A DNA stretch of 64,000 bases from Eucommia ulmoides (lineage: Eukaryota > Streptophyta > Magnoliopsida > Garryales > Eucommiaceae): the NCBI GenBank assembly GCA_016647705.1, contig CM028339.1, positions 18,246,803 to 18,310,802 on the forward strand. The letters are read 5' to 3'. The notes below the pieces were generated by a model, which had not been told where the DNA came from, made no database searches, and saw nothing but the letters and a program-made list of their open reading frames with translations. The translations under genes were made by a program, and so were the position numbers. Positions 50,345-62,759 of the stretch are shown here, in pieces; the stretch's first letter is position 1, and the number at the start of each line of letters is the position of its first letter.

Positions 50345-50656
50345 GTAATTGAACTATTGATTTGGTTTGAAGGTGGATCATTGCGAAACTTTAGGATGGC
50401 ATATGTTAAAATTGAAACTATAGGTATCATGCGTTTAATAATGGTCAAACTTGTGGGGTGCAAAGTGTCAAAACCCCATTGGAATTTCATGAATTTTCAA
50501 ACTCATATTATTCACATTGGTGGAAATGATAATGACACAATTAATCAATTTCTAGACCCCACTTCCCTCCACTTGCTTGCGACCTCCTCCCCCCGTCTTC
50601 ATCTCATCCCCGCGTTAAACAAAACCCTAATATTCACTTATTTAATCCATTCAAAA

Positions 50657-50674
50657 ATGGCGAAAATTTTGTAG
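50657..50674 (+). other. short upstream ORF before the trihelix gene
   Basis: ATG GCG AAA ATT TTG TAG, five codons, ends 58 bases before the trihelix start codon. If the transcript begins above it, it could lower translation of the main frame. The transcript start is not known from sequence, so this is tentative. Confidence 0.4.
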
Positions 50675-50732
50675 AAAGTGAAAATCACAGAAATTCAAGG
50701 CAAAAAACGACGTTGCAGTTACCGAGAAGCTC

Positions 50733-52723
50733 ATGCTGGAGGAATCTTCACTGCTGTTCGTAAATTCAGCTTCTGCTGGTGCTGGCACGGCGGCGAGCCT
50801 GGAAAATGGCGGCGGCGGCGAAGGTGAGCCGGTTTCGGGTAGATATGTTGGAGAACAGGGATTGGGAGGGGAAATCGGTGACCGGAATCTCGCCGGCAAC
50901 CGGTGGCTACGTGAAGAGACTTTGGCTTTGCTGAAGATAAGGTCGGAGATGGAGGTTGCGTTTCGAGAACCAACGCTCAAAGCTCCTCTATGGGATGAAG
51001 TTTCTAGGTATGTGAATTTCAATTCAGCTTCATGAGTACGTAAATTTCAATTCAGCTTCGCAAGTGTTCATCATTTAGGGGTGATTTCCGAATTAAAGAT
51101 CGAAAAGTCTTTGGAGCATTTTATCAAACACTTGAGAGTCGTAACAATTTTAAGAGCTAGTCCAGATCTATAATATAGATATTCTGTATCAACAACGACT
51201 TTCTTCATCTCTGTTATGAACATTACCGAAATCGAAATTTTGAAAAAAATAAGGCCGTGTTTGGTGGTCTGGTATTGGAGTCTCGGAATTCGAATTAAAA
51301 ATAAACGCATTCAAAATTTCAGATTTTCATATTCATCCATTTCTAATTCCAATTTCGAAACTCCAATTCTGTACAACTGAAGCATCAGAATTGTAATTAG
51401 AAATGCACCCAAGTAAATTTTTCAAAAATTTCAATTCCATTTTCAGGGTTTCAATTCCACGCTTCCAAACAGTACCTAAATCTAATTAAGATCGGAGAAA
51501 TTCACCCTTTTAGTACTTGTTGAATTTGGGGAATTTAAGGTTTTTATTTATTTATTTTTTCATTTTTGAGGTCTTGAAATCTTGTAATCAGGAAATTATC
51601 CGAACATGGATACCATAGAAGTGCCAAGAAATGCAGAGAGAAATTTGAGAACATCCATAAATACCACAAGAGAACCAAACAAGGCCTATCCAACCGACAA
51701 AACAGAAAAAACTACCGTTTCTTCGAGCAGTTAGAGGTTCTTCACAACAACGACAACAGCCGACCGCCTTCAACTAACAAAATCGAAACAACCTTAATGC
51801 CCGAAAAAACAATAGAAAAATCTCGGCCAATTCAAAACCTGTCTGAAAAAGAGGTAGAAGAAGAAGAAGAAGAAACCATGTCCACCTCCACTTCGACCAC
51901 ATCAGATGAAAATAATGCCAACAAGAAGAAGAATAAGAAGAGAAAACTTAAGGATTTCTTCCAGAAACTAACGAAACAAGTGCTGCAAAAGCAAGAGATT
52001 TTACAGAAACATTTCATCGAACGAATAGAAAAATACGACAACGATCGAATAGCGAGAGAAGAACAATGGAAAAATCAAGAAACAGCGAGAATCAAGAAAG
52101 AACAAGATGCCCTCGCGCGAGAACGTGCCATCGCAGCTGAAAAAGATGCCGCCGTCATCTCGTTCTTCCAAAAAATTTCGAACCAAACAATCCCCAATCA
52201 CCCATTCCTTGAAAATTCAAGCCCGACTACCCATCAGCAGGCGGGTTGTTCTTCTTCTTCTTCGCGATGGCCTAATGCTGAAGTTGAAGCTTTGATAATG
52301 GTGAAAACCGATTTTGACTCGAAATTTTACAGTAATGGACATAAAGGACATCTATGGGAGGAGATATCAATGGCTATGAAGAAGCTTGGGTACGATAGAA
52401 GCGCGAAGAGGTGCAAGGAGAAGTGGGAGAATATAAACAAGTATTTCAGAAGGGTGAGGGAGAGCGATAAGAGAAGAAGAAGAAGGAGGGATAGTGATTC
52501 TAAAACTTGCGGTTATTTTCGGTTGCTCGAGTCTCTGTATGAAAAGAAGTGTTCTGGGATCAAGATTGTAGATGGTGATGGTAATGGTGAAAATGTGGAG
52601 CAAAAACAAGAAGACAATGAAGAAGAAGATGATGATGAAGATGATGGTGATGATGATAACAATGTTGGTGTTTATGAGATTGTTTCTTGTAATAATCCTA
52701 CTTCTCTTTCATCTATGGAGTGA
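50733..52723 (+). CDS. GT-2-like trihelix transcription factor, 468 residues, two exons
   Basis: Exons 50733-51007 and 51592-52723 join in frame (phase 2) to 468 codons plus TGA. Residues ~57-125 form the N-terminal trihelix (GNRWLREETLALLKIRSEME, LWDEVSRKLSEHGYHRSAKK, KFENIHKYHKRTK). Residues ~205-290 are a Lys/Glu-rich coiled coil (LTKQVLQKQEILQKHF, EEQWKNQETARIKKEQDALA). Residues ~317-402 form the C-terminal trihelix (RWPNAEVEALIMVKTDFDSK, LWEEISMAMKKLGYDRSAKR, KWENINKYFRRV). The C-terminus is strongly acidic. Two trihelix domains around a central coil are the mark of the GT-2 group, which binds GT elements in promoters in the nucleus. The intron, in the first trihelix, is the usual place and carries a MITE. 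A short upstream ORF precedes the start. The exact GT-2 paralogue cannot be named. Confidence 0.94.
51253..51476. mobile_element. Tourist-like MITE in the trihelix gene intron
   Basis: Ends GGCCGTGTTTGGTGG and (inverted) GGTACTGTTTGGAAG, flanked by TAA at 51250-51252 and 51477-51479. About 224 bp with AATTCCAAT-type motifs shared with the CARA intron 8 copies. Confidence 0.75.
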
Positions 52724-54510
52724 GGGGAACAAGCGCTGTGCTTGAATTGAAAATATTTATTCTTGAAAGGTTTTTTTTTTCTAGTATAATTTCAAAGTAA
52801 AATATAAATTATCGCAAAAAAAAATTAAATTTACACATATTTTAGATTTCAGATTTATTGTACCTTAAATAAATAATAATGATTTTTAGATACATTATGT
52901 TATCATAGGCAATTAATATTAAAAAATATTGAAATACGAAAATAATATTTAAAAAAAAATTATCATTGACACTAAGTATTTGAGACGGACGATGATCATA
53001 GTAATTCAATGTGTTTTAACAAAAATCACAAAAATCTCTTATTTTTTTTGTTTGGAACAATCAATGTCCAAAATTTGAGTTATCCGCTAATGTTATCATT
53101 TAATTTTCAATTTTATCTTTAAAATATAAAATTCACTCGTGAAATCACTTAATTTTTTAATTTTTTTTTTACTTTTTTTTTTTTTTTTTAACTTTGGCCA
53201 TTATTTATTTATTTTATCTCTCAACCAAATGACACCCCAATCCTTCCTCCACCACCACTACCACTACTATTCACGCACAACAGTAACATACTACCATTAC
53301 CGCCGCCGCTATCTCCAACCCATCAAATCATCGCCACCACCATCTCTATCTCAGTCACCAACATCATGTTGCCAACACCTTAAACCCCACCTGAAGAACT
53401 GAGCCCGCAACGTCCACCCCCACCTGAAAAACAGAGCATCGCCACCAGTATCATTCTACCTCTACCTGAAAAACTATACACCACTGACGGCCATCTTTTT
53501 CTTCTTCTTTTTCCCCCTTTCTATCTCTCTTCTCCATGTTGGATTTGGGCAGATCTAGCACAGATCCGACAAGGAGAAGAAGGAGAGAAAGAGAAGGAGA
53601 GGAAGAAGAAGACGAGACGAGACGAATGAGGAAGATGTATGATGGTGGCGATAATGGTACAACCATGCTGGTGGGTTTGTGTGTGTGTGAGAGAGAGAGA
53701 GAGAAAAGAGAGATAGATAAAAGAAAAGGGAAAAAAAGAGAGAGAAAAAATAATTATTGATAAGGGTATAATGGTAATAGCCTTAATTTTATGATTTTCG
53801 ATTTTTTATTGTTAATTGGTCAATATTTTTTCTTTACAGTTTGTCTCCGTAATATTTGTTAAAAGATAGAGATTGTTATGTTTATCGTTTCAAAATAGTG
53901 ATAACTTTTTTTATATTTGAATCTTTTAATAATTTATCAATACTTCTACCCAAATATAATTTCTTTATTTTATTTTTAAAATTTTTAAATAATTCAAAAA
54001 ATTAACTCTTCATATTAATTTATTTAGAAGTCTAAAATTAATGTCATATCAATGTGAGCTATAAAAATCATAAAAAATATAATAATTTAAATTTAAAAAA
54101 AAAATACTACAAAAGGTAAATTGCACAGACTAAATTGATTAAAAAATCATTTTGTTTTAACATTTTTCCATTTTAAATTATCAAACAAAACTTCATCATT
54201 CATCGGTATACCCTTTCAGCTACTCTTTTTCAACCGCACCGCGCGGAGAACAAATTTACTGTAGGGGCGCCAATAACAATGCATATCGGGTCCCAACTGT
54301 CCTCGCTTCACTTTACCGTTGCTATTTAATAATAATAATAATTAAACATTTAATATTAAAAATATTATAATTATTACACACATTTATCTAGATGTTCCAC
54401 CAATTTTGCTACCCCACATCACAGCCCCATCCACTCTCCGGCCTCCGCATTCTCTCTCTCCAACCACCGTTCTTTCAAGAGTTTAACCACCGCCATCACC
54501 GCCGCCTTCA
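52724..54510. other. intergenic region
   Basis: AT-rich to 53.2 kb, then a pyrimidine-rich patch (53240-53560) with loosely repeated CCACCTGAAAAAC units about 60 bp apart, and a purine-rich patch (53565-53760) with GA runs. The composition shift suggests an inserted element, but no ends were found. The 54.39-54.51 kb part is the probable 5' UTR of the next gene. Confidence 0.45.
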
Positions 54511-55074
54511 ATGGCGGACTACGAAACCGCCGCCACCCACCACCACAACCTCATCCCCAAGGAGACGGCGCTTCAGGCGCTGAACACCATCATACAGCTT
54601 CACTTCGAGAAGACCCTGGAGAAGAAGCGGGCGGTGGACCAGCAGAAGAAGGAGCTCTGGAAGATATTCCAGCTCTTCTTCCTCTTCCTCGGCCTCGTCT
54701 TCATGTCTATGTCTCAGTCCTCTCGACTCCAGTGCCGCCATTGTTGGGTCCCCATTGGGCTTCTCTCCCTGGCCCACCTCGTCTTCTACGTGTCGGTGGC
54801 TCAAACCTTGAGGTGCATCAATGGCTTCAAGTACCAGAGGCGGTGCCACAAGCTGACTCTGGGGCTCGCCACCGAGCGACTCCGGGAGATCAAGATGAGA
54901 TTGAACGGCGGCGGCGTCGACGGAGTTGGGGACGAGGAGTTTGAGATACATTATCAGGAGCCGCCGGAGAGTTATTTTGGGAAGTTCAAGAGGAATTGGG
55001 CTGTGCATTTTGGGTTCTTGATCTTCATTTATGGGTTTATGGTCTCCTCTTCTGTTGTTCTTCTCTGTTTCTAA
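54511..55074 (+). CDS. uncharacterised plant membrane protein, 187 residues, intronless
   Basis: A single GC-rich frame starting MADYETAATHHHNLIPKETA. It has an N-terminal amphipathic/coiled segment (residues ~20-50, IQLHFEKTLEKKRAVDQQKK) and three hydrophobic spans: ~52-68 (FQLFFLFLGLVFMSMS), ~80-98 (VPIGLLSLAHLVFYVSV) and ~164-187 (VHFGFLIFIYGFMVSSSVVL). Between spans 2 and 3 lies a charged loop with TERLREIKMRLN. No signal peptide or catalytic motif is seen. High GC and codon bias compared with flanks, a clean ATG context and an undisturbed frame argue for a real gene. I do not recognise a named family; plants have many small coiled-coil membrane proteins of this build. Function unknown. 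Confidence 0.85.
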   Translation: MADYETAATHHHNLIPKETALQALNTIIQLHFEKTLEKKRAVDQQKKELWKIFQLFFLFLGLVFMSMSQSSRLQCRHCWVPIGLLSLAHLVFYVSVAQTLRCINGFKYQRRCHKLTLGLATERLREIKMRLNGGGVDGVGDEEFEIHYQEPPESYFGKFKRNWAVHFGFLIFIYGFMVSSSVVLLCF

Positions 55075-55574
55075 GCAAATGAGTATCTTGTAAGTTTAAT
55101 TTTTTGATTTGTTTGTCTTTTGGTTTCCCCAATTGCATAATTGGTGATGTATGAGTTAAACTGATGATAATGGGTTCATAATTTTTTGTGATTTTTTTTT
55201 TTTTTTTTTCAGATTGGCATAAATTTAAAATTGCAATGCCACTAAAATCCGCTGTCAACAAATAAAAACATTATTAAAATATTTTTTATTTAATTTGACG
55301 GGATTAAAAATAGGAAAGATGTCAATTTCTAGAAAATTTCAAAAGGTGTCATTTTCAATGAATGTTATTTACTGACTAATCATGATCCTTGAGTCACACC
55401 CATGCTCACATAGTGACCGTTCATGAAAATTAGGATCCATGTAAATGCTTCTTGGATCGATCCGATCCGCTCCATAATCTAACTGCCTTTTATGACTTTT
55501 GCACTTTGTTTGTTCTTGTTTCATTTTATTATATCTACTTTAACCTTTCTGAGTAAATATTTTTTATATAACTT
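55075..55574. other. 3' flank of the membrane-protein gene
   Basis: Contains the likely 3' UTR and a T run near 55191-55210. No gene seen. Confidence 0.5.
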
Positions 55575-55830
55575 AATTTTTATTTTTATTTTTGGTACAT
55601 AAAAGTGCATACAAAACAACACGAAACTACGGGCAACTATTAAAGGCACTAGCGTCCATCTCAGCTAACACCATATTCGTCATTTCTTCCAGAGGAAACT
55701 CCATAATCTTCAAGTCCGTGTCTCTATTAACTCTTTTCTTGGCAAAAAAGTCAACACATTTGTTCATTTCTCTAGGAGCATATTGTAAGATGTAGTTGTT
55801 ATCCTTTAGAAATCTCTTGCAGTCCTTAAT

Positions 55831-56880
55831 TCAATGTATGTATCTATGTATATTTGGACAATCTCCCAAAATGAGTTGGACTGCTTCCTGAGAGTCCGCT
55901 TCAACTATAAGCCTTGGTATTTCCCTATTCAAGGTGAGTGTGATTCCTATGTGAATGCTTCTGATTTCAGCTTCGACACTCGTGCACTCTAGGATTTGGT
56001 CGTAATAGCCAAACATCCACGCACCATATCTATCTTTGGCCAGACCTCCAATTCCTCCCTTCCCAAGATTTCTAATGACACTTCCATCCGTGTTCAACTT
56101 ATAAAACCCTGCATTTGGAAACATCCAATCTGAGAATTTAGATACAACTCTATCATTCATGAGATAGGAAGACTAGAAAGATCCACTAAGTCATCCTTGA
56201 GTCTCGTTATTCGATTTAGAATCAAAGTGGCATTAGATTCCACTCATTCTATAGCTTTTTTATTTCTATCCTTTCATATTTCCCACAATGTTGCAATGTA
56301 AAGAAAATGTTTAGTAGGGTTAGAGGATCTCCCTTTCAAGTGCATTTTAACCCACTGTTGTATGTCCAAGTTCACATACCCGAACCCTCCATGACCTGTT
56401 GCTATACCGCTCCAAATCCTACCCGCTGTAAAACATTTTCTCAAAACATGGTCAATGGATTATGTTTCAACCTAACATCTTTGACAAAAACTAAGAGTAT
56501 TATCAAATCTTATGGATCTAAACAGATTAGTAACTAATTTCCCATGCATAATCAACCACACAAAATAAATAAGTTTTTGAGGGAGGTTTAACTTCTAAAT
56601 CCAATTCCATTTTTTACCCTCATTCTTCTCTTCTTTTTCCAAGGAATCGTAAGCAGACTTAATCGTGAATTTTCTAGTATTTTCAGGTATCCAAATAGGT
56701 TTATCATCTGATCCTGGGTTTGGACATTCACTTTTTAAAATGATTTATATCTGATTGTCATTAATTAAGTGTAGAATTAGTGCCAAAAACCAATCCCCGT
56801 GCTTATCAATAATGTCCGCAACTTTTAAATCCCAATTATATTGTAAATCATCATTTCCAATGGGACCATTACCACACCAT
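55831..56880 (-). pseudogene. LINE zinc-binding region and RNase H remnant
   Basis: 56160-55831 encodes an RNase H (FYKLNTDGSVIRNLGKGGIG, VEAEIRSIHIGI, LIVEADSQEAVQLI) with the Asp-Glu-Asp residues of RVT_3. Between 56880 and 56300 is the reverse-transcriptase zinc-binding region with VWLIMHGKLVTNLF and RIWSGIATG-like blocks, split by stops. Confidence 0.8.
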
Positions 56881-56937
56881 TAATCATTCCATAAATTAAC
56901 ATTGACTCCATCCCCAACTTTCCATTTAATTCTTTCC

Positions 56938-58930
56938 CTAAGAATATTTAGTTTTAACAATTCCCTTCCATAAGTACGAATTTTGAGGTTTTGCCTTCCA
57001 AATACGTGGGCTCTTATCAAAATTATATTTTCCACACAAAATTCTGCCCCAAATACTTTTCCCTCCTATCGTAAGACTCCAACCGATTTTAGACACAAAG
57101 GATCTATTGCTTTTCCATGCTTCCCTAATGCCAAGGCCACCTTCCACTTTAGGTTTACAAACATTTCCCCATTTAATAAGGTGATATTTCTTTTTATCAT
57201 TAGCCTCAACCCAAAGAAATTTACGATTAATTTTATCTATCTCATCACATAATTTCTTGGGGGAGGGGAGAGACTTGCATATTATAATAAGAGATCGTAG
57301 ACGTGACAGATTTAATAAGCAAAGTCCTCCCTGCCAAAGAAAGCATGTTCGCTTTCCAACTAGACAGTCTTTTTTGGATCTTTTCAAGAATAAAATTATA
57401 ATGTTTCTTAGAGTTTCTCCCATGAATTAATGGAACTCCTGGATAAATATTTAGGTCCTCAACCAATTTTATATTTTGTTTGTTACCAATATCCTTCGCA
57501 TGAATCCTATTAATATTAGAACAAACAAACACCTTAGACTTGCAAAAATTTATCCTTTGTCCTGAAGCACCTGAAAAATCCTTAAGCACCTCCAAGATAG
57601 TGTTCACATTTTTATCATTGACTTTAGCAAATAGCATTAAATCATCCGCAAAAACAAGTGGGTTAATTTCGGACTTTTCCTACCAATTTTTAAGTCGTTC
57701 CACTTACCATCTTTTTCTTTATCATTAATCATGTGGGAAAGTCTCTCCATGCAAAGGACGGAGAAATAAGGAGACAACGAGTCCCCTTGTCTAAGGCCTC
57801 TGGTCGGTTTGGTTTCTTCAAGCACTTCTCCATTCCATAAGATAGAGAGGGCTGAAGCTCTCACACAATTCATAATAAGATTGACCCATTGCCCCGGAAT
57901 ATTAAAATCAATCATTCTTTCTTCTAAGAAATCCTAGTTAATTCTGTCATAAGCTTTCTCAAGACCTATCTTTATAATTATATCTCCCTCTTTTCCTTTC
58001 ATTCTTCTCAAGAAGTGTATAACTTCCTGGGTAACAATAATGTTATTAGACGTCATTCTTCTAGGAATAAAGCTACTTTGGTTAGGGCCCACAACCTTAT
58101 TCAAGAGAGGTCTCAATCTAGCCACAAGAATTTTTGCAACCAATTTATACGAAGTATTACACAAACTTATGAGCCAAAATTGACTAATCATTTCAGGAAT
58201 ATCAACTTTAGGCACTAGAGCAACAAGAGACTTACTATTATACTCCGACATCTCCCAATTTCTAAAACAATTTACCACAAAATTATAAGTGTCATTTCCT
58301 ACCATATTCCTATTTTACTTGAAGAATATATCTTGAAAACCATCAGGCCCTGGTGCTTTTAAATCACCAATAGTCCTTAGAGACGCCCAAGTTTCTTCTT
58401 TAGAAGATATTCTAATTAAACAGTAATGAAATTGATTATCAATTCTAGGCATACATTTATAATTCTTAGTCTATCGTTACTCTGCAAATCCTCCAAAAAC
58501 AAATTACAATAATGATTTCTAATATGATTTTTAATTTGTCCTAGATCCTTTAACCAAACATTATCTGACTTTAGCATATTAATTCTATTTCTTCTTATCT
58601 TTTGAAGGGCCATGTTATCAAAGAACTTATTGTTCCTTTCTCCTATCTTTAGCCATAAGATTCTACCCAAAAATTCCCTCCTGTCTAAAATATATAAATA
58701 TTCACGAGGAAATTTATTTTCAATATGGTTAAGATAAGCAATATAATTTCTGTCTTGAGCTATCTGGATTTCTTTTAACCTAGTGAGGATATGTTTCTTT
58801 TTTCTAAAAAGATTCTCAAAGACATCTTTGTTCCATTTTATCAACTCATTTGTGATCTTTTTAAGTTTATCCTTTAGCTCAATTTGTTGTCTATCCTAGT
58901 TAATATCAAGGAAATTAACAAAATCATGGT
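56938..58930 (-). pseudogene. LINE ORF2 reverse transcriptase domain remnant
   Basis: Begins with HHDF and WNKDVFENLFRKKKHILTRL, then SLVALVPKVDIPE, ISLCNTSYKLVAKILVARL, PNQSSFIPRR and LEKAYDRIN. GLRQGDSLSPYFSVLCMERL follows. The FADD active-site motif is present (LVFADDLMLFA near 57640-57665) but a one-base change puts it out of frame with the upstream part. After that come SGQRINFCKSKVF and WKANMLSLAGRTLLIKSV. Long, still readable, but broken. Confidence 0.88.
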
Positions 58931-58936
58931 GAGTAA

Positions 58937-59298
58937 GGGTTTGTTTGATAATCAAATTAAGCACTTAAAACTTATTATATTAAACACTTAATTATTAAGT
59001 GTGTTTGATAAATACAATTAAAATCACTTAATTAATTAAGCTAATTTAAAAATTAAGTCAAAATTTAAGTAAAAAAATTAGTGAAGACCCCTCAACTTAA
59101 TTTATTTTAAAATCACTTAATTAATTAAGCTAACTTAAAAATTAAGTCAAAATTTAAGTAAAAAAATTAGTGAAGACCCCTCAACTTAATTCATTTTGCT
59201 TCTATAGAAGGTAAATAATTATAAATAATGCTCCATACTTGTTTTGAATTTATCTTTTTTTAACTATTATTTATTTTTTGTAAAATTTGACTTTCTCT

Positions 59299-59335
<37 letters not shown>

Positions 59336-59868
59336 TTTTCAGTTTTAATTTTTTTTTTGTTTTAGTTTTTTATATTTTATTTTATTATTTTTATATTTTA
59401 TATTTCACTTAATTATTTATTGTTTAATTTTATCTAAGTACTATTCTAAGAAGCGTAATGACATTTGCGGCGATTCTTCCTATGAGGTACTATTTCTTCT
59501 TTATCTTCTTCCGATTGATCTGTGTTATGTGTAATTTCATAGCAATTTTTTCAAATTCCTGTTGACATTGCTGAAATTTGTTGATACTTAATTGCTTATA
59601 TGTTCTACGTGTTTCATCGATTTGGTTGATTGAGAAGTAAATTTCAGGTTCAATTTTTTTTTAATCTTGATTCAAGGGTAGTTATGTAAATTAAATAATT
59701 TTCAGCGTTCAAATCGTGTAATTATCAAACAAACAAACAAAAAATTCAGCACTTAAATTTTCAGCATTTAAAATTTAATATTATCAAATAACCTTCTTAA
59801 ATTTTCAGTACTTAAAATTTAAGTACTTAATTTTCAGCACTTAAATTAAGTGGTTATCAAACATGCCC
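58937..59868. mobile_element. PIF/Harbinger-type non-autonomous element inside the LINE
   Basis: Ends GGGTTTGTTTGATAATCAAA and (inverted) GGGCATGTTTGATAACCACT, flanked by TAA (58934-58936 and 59869-59871). About 932 bp, AT-rich, with TTAAGCACTTAAA-like subterminal repeats and an internal direct repeat near 59025-59190 (AAGTGAAGACCCCTCAACTT-like, twice). The LINE reads on across it: the endonuclease ends in FLFEAM on one side and HHDFVNF continues on the other. Confidence 0.85.
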
Positions 59869-59872
59869 TAAG

Positions 59873-60625
59873 TCACATCGCCTCAAAGAGAAACGGCTTA
59901 TTTCTAACAATTCTACGATTACCAAATAGATAAATAAGAATAGGTGAATGGTCATAATACGTATGTGGGAGTGTTTCCATATTAGTTTCAGGAAAATTTG
60001 AGCACCACTCATTGTTAACAATAGTACGGTCCAACTTTTTGCCAATTTTGATACCGTTTCTGTTTGTACCCGTCCACCTGAACTTAGATCCATTGGTGCC
60101 AAGATCCACCAAACCATAATCATCAACGTTCTTGTTAAATTTATTGATTCTCATAAAGTTTGAAGGCGTGCATGCACTAGATTTTTCAGTATAACTAGTA
60201 ATATCATTTAAATCCCTAGTAACCATCCACAGAGCATTAATCATTTCAGCAGTGTGGCACAAATCCTTCCACAAATCACTTCTTTATCTCGGGTTCGGAC
60301 TAGCATAAATAACCGATAGAACCCATTCCTCAAAATTAGCTCTCTAAACCTTAACATAAATGGCCTGATTACTAGTATTTGACTGACTAATCCATATTTT
60401 TTTGGGTATCCATAACATTCAAATACCCCCCATTCTACCACAAAGATCAACATAAGTAGAAGAAGTGAAGCCTTGATCATTGAAAAAGTTACCCAAGGTA
60501 TTCAACTTTATTTTCGTTTCTAGCAAAATCACAATATCTGGTCTATGCATGTGAATCATATCACTAAAAGAATTACAGAAATTATTATTTCCTGTTCCCC
60601 GACGATTCTAGGTAATGATCTTCAT
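59873..60625 (-). pseudogene. LINE ORF2 endonuclease domain remnant
   Basis: An ATG at 60625 opens MKIIT.NRRGTGNNNF, the start of the LINE apurinic-like endonuclease (usually WNCRGAGN). Further blocks are HRPDIVILLETK, NALWMVTRDLNDI (the GDFN region) and DLGTNGSKFRWTGTN, with YYDHSPI near the end (the SDH motif, here DH). Several stops and frame changes. It breaks off at the inserted element at 59868. Confidence 0.8.
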
Positions 60626-61739
60626 TGATAACTTGTTAAATTTGGGAGTGGATCCAAGTCTCTTATCCCCTAGAATCAATCTAAATCTCCTATTGTTCTC
60701 CATCCAAGCCTTGCATGGCTCCACATAGACTTCCATGAATGAAATTTGCTTCTTGCTCTAATCCATGGTTCGTGTTGATATTCTCACTACTTCTACCACC
60801 CAAAACACTTCCACTTTGTGAGTCACCTCCTCATTCTGGGTCAAGAACAATGAAGATGGATTCGTTGCTAGGAAAAATGTTTTTGGGTCTCCCATGGTTG
60901 GTTCTCAACTTGCGGTGTTATTAGCAGGAATTTGAGAACTTGAGGTGTTGATCACTTGTTGATGAAGGTGAGAATGGGGAAGGTTGGAGCTAATGTTCAT
61001 ATGCGTAAGCTGGCTAGGGTTCATCTAAAACCCATTTGAGGAAGAAGCCAAATTAGTATTCCATACCAACATCTATTCACCAGCTTGGCCCACTTGTCTA
61101 TTATTCATTGGTGGCTTCATAATGGCTACACATTTTCTTCTCAAATCTACCCCTTTGTACTATCGATAATCCCTATTTTTGTTTAGGAAATAATCCCATG
61201 CTTCTCTCCATAACCAGACCCTAATTGACCAGGCTTCCCTCTATTCCCTAGGCCTCTGTAGCTTTGGCCCAACTGTATTTTTTCCAGCCTGTGATTGCCC
61301 GACCCACACCTTTATGGGTCATTACGTGTGTCTTTCCTTCCCCATGGGCCTGCTGAAGTCTCTGGTTGGGCTCAAAATGTTGGCCCAATTTTGTTTCTAT
61401 TGTAGGTTGGCCTCCTAGTTTTACGGACCAACATCCAGGGCCCAAACGCTTCTTTGTTGTCTTCCTCAGCTGCACACCCAAACGTCTCAACTGTTTCTGC
61501 AACGTTTGATCGTGGCTATGCCTCCACTTCTAATCTGTTTTGCTCTCCACTCACATTCTATTTTTCAACGTTAATATTACAGTTATGTGCCACTGTAGCA
61601 TCTTCTCCTATTCGTGTCGAAAAGTTCGCCAGAGCTGCCTTCTGACCTTTTCCCTTCGTACTTTTGTCTACATAAGGTATGCTTACCATTGGCACCACCA
61701 CCGGCGTTCTACCACTAGAATTTACAGGTTTGAAAAATG

Positions 61740-62705
61740 GACAATAATCCACATTATGTGTAACTCTGCCACACTTCTAAAAGAGAGCATGTAGGCTCTC
61801 ATATTTTAACTAGTATGTTCTTCCCCTGATCACATAAAGATGGACTAATGGCTGATTCAAATCCATCTCAACATATATCCACACAAACTTCCCTTGTGTT
61901 GACGCATCCGTGTTGCTATCCATTTTTATTGGCTTCCCTAATTCTCGACCAATATTGTACAATACCGTGATTCATAAAACTCCATAGAGAGTTCTAGAAG
62001 TCTAACCCACGCAACCATCTTCGTTTCCTCAGCATCACCCGGATGGAATTCAGGCTCCAACTTCCTTACAATAAGATAACAATAAAAGATTATCCACGGA
62101 TCCTCAGTTAAAAAAATTTCTGAATCAGCTATACAATCACACTTCACCAAGAAATAGCCATAGTTAAGGTTAATTATTTCACAATCGCCTTGTAGCTTCC
62201 AGATTGCTTTGGCCTTTTGACATAAGATTTTATACCCAATAGATCTACTGAGTAATCTTATGATTAATGACCTTTTCCATTTCTCTCTTATTCAATCTAA
62301 CAGTTGATCAAGGATATGAATTTTAGGTATACCTTTCTGCTTTGGCATACCACTGTTGTCGTCCATCTCCATCTCCCGATCCACCCAGTTGTCTTCTTCT
62401 TCGTCGAAATAAACTTCCCTCATGTGTTTGTCTACTGGTTGTTGTTCACCATTAAGGACATCTTTAAAGGTCCTCTGGTAAGGTGCTTCACCTCTATGCA
62501 TCTGTGTGTACATCCTATTGTTCATTTCAACTTCTTGTTGGTTTTCAGCCGTAGAAGACTCTGTCTCCATGAGATCTTTCCTTCCTGGACGTTTGTTAAT
62601 TTTAACTTTTTTAGTGCTTCTAGCCAAATCGCATTCTTCTTCCGTCGTTTTGCCTGATGAAGAATTGTCTTTCTCAACTGTTTCTCTTACTAGGTTTTCT
62701 GCCAT
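61740..62705 (-). pseudogene. LINE ORF1 remnant
   Basis: Starts MAENLVRETVEKDNSSSGKT at 62705 with a basic patch (KKVKINKRPGRKDL) and an acidic segment, then a stop-interrupted DUF4283-like region (EDPWIIFYCYLIVRKLEPEF; WVRLLELSMEFYES; GKFVWIYVEMDLNQPL). Near 61745-61785 it encodes KCGRVTHNVDYCPF, a CCHC knuckle whose first Cys codon is replaced by a stop. ORF1 proteins bind LINE RNA. Confidence 0.75.
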
Positions 62706-62759
62706 GGAGCTCTTTAGTGTATCTTTCCTCCTACTATCTTATGTTCAAATCTATTAAAA

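Larger units (their letters stand above)
55575..62755 (-). mobile_element. decayed plant L1-type LINE with RNase H, minus strand
   Basis: On the minus strand, from 62705 down: ORF1 with a zinc-knuckle remnant, endonuclease, reverse transcriptase, the C-terminal reverse-transcriptase zinc-binding region and a plant-type RNase H. The order EN-RT-zinc region-RNase H is that of plant L1 elements that gained an RNase H. The 3' end is near 55575-55590, where the minus strand runs into an A-rich (TAAAAA-like) tail. Several stops and frameshifts split both ORFs, so it is inactive. A PIF-type element sits between EN and RT. The 5' end and target duplication were not fixed. Confidence 0.9.
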
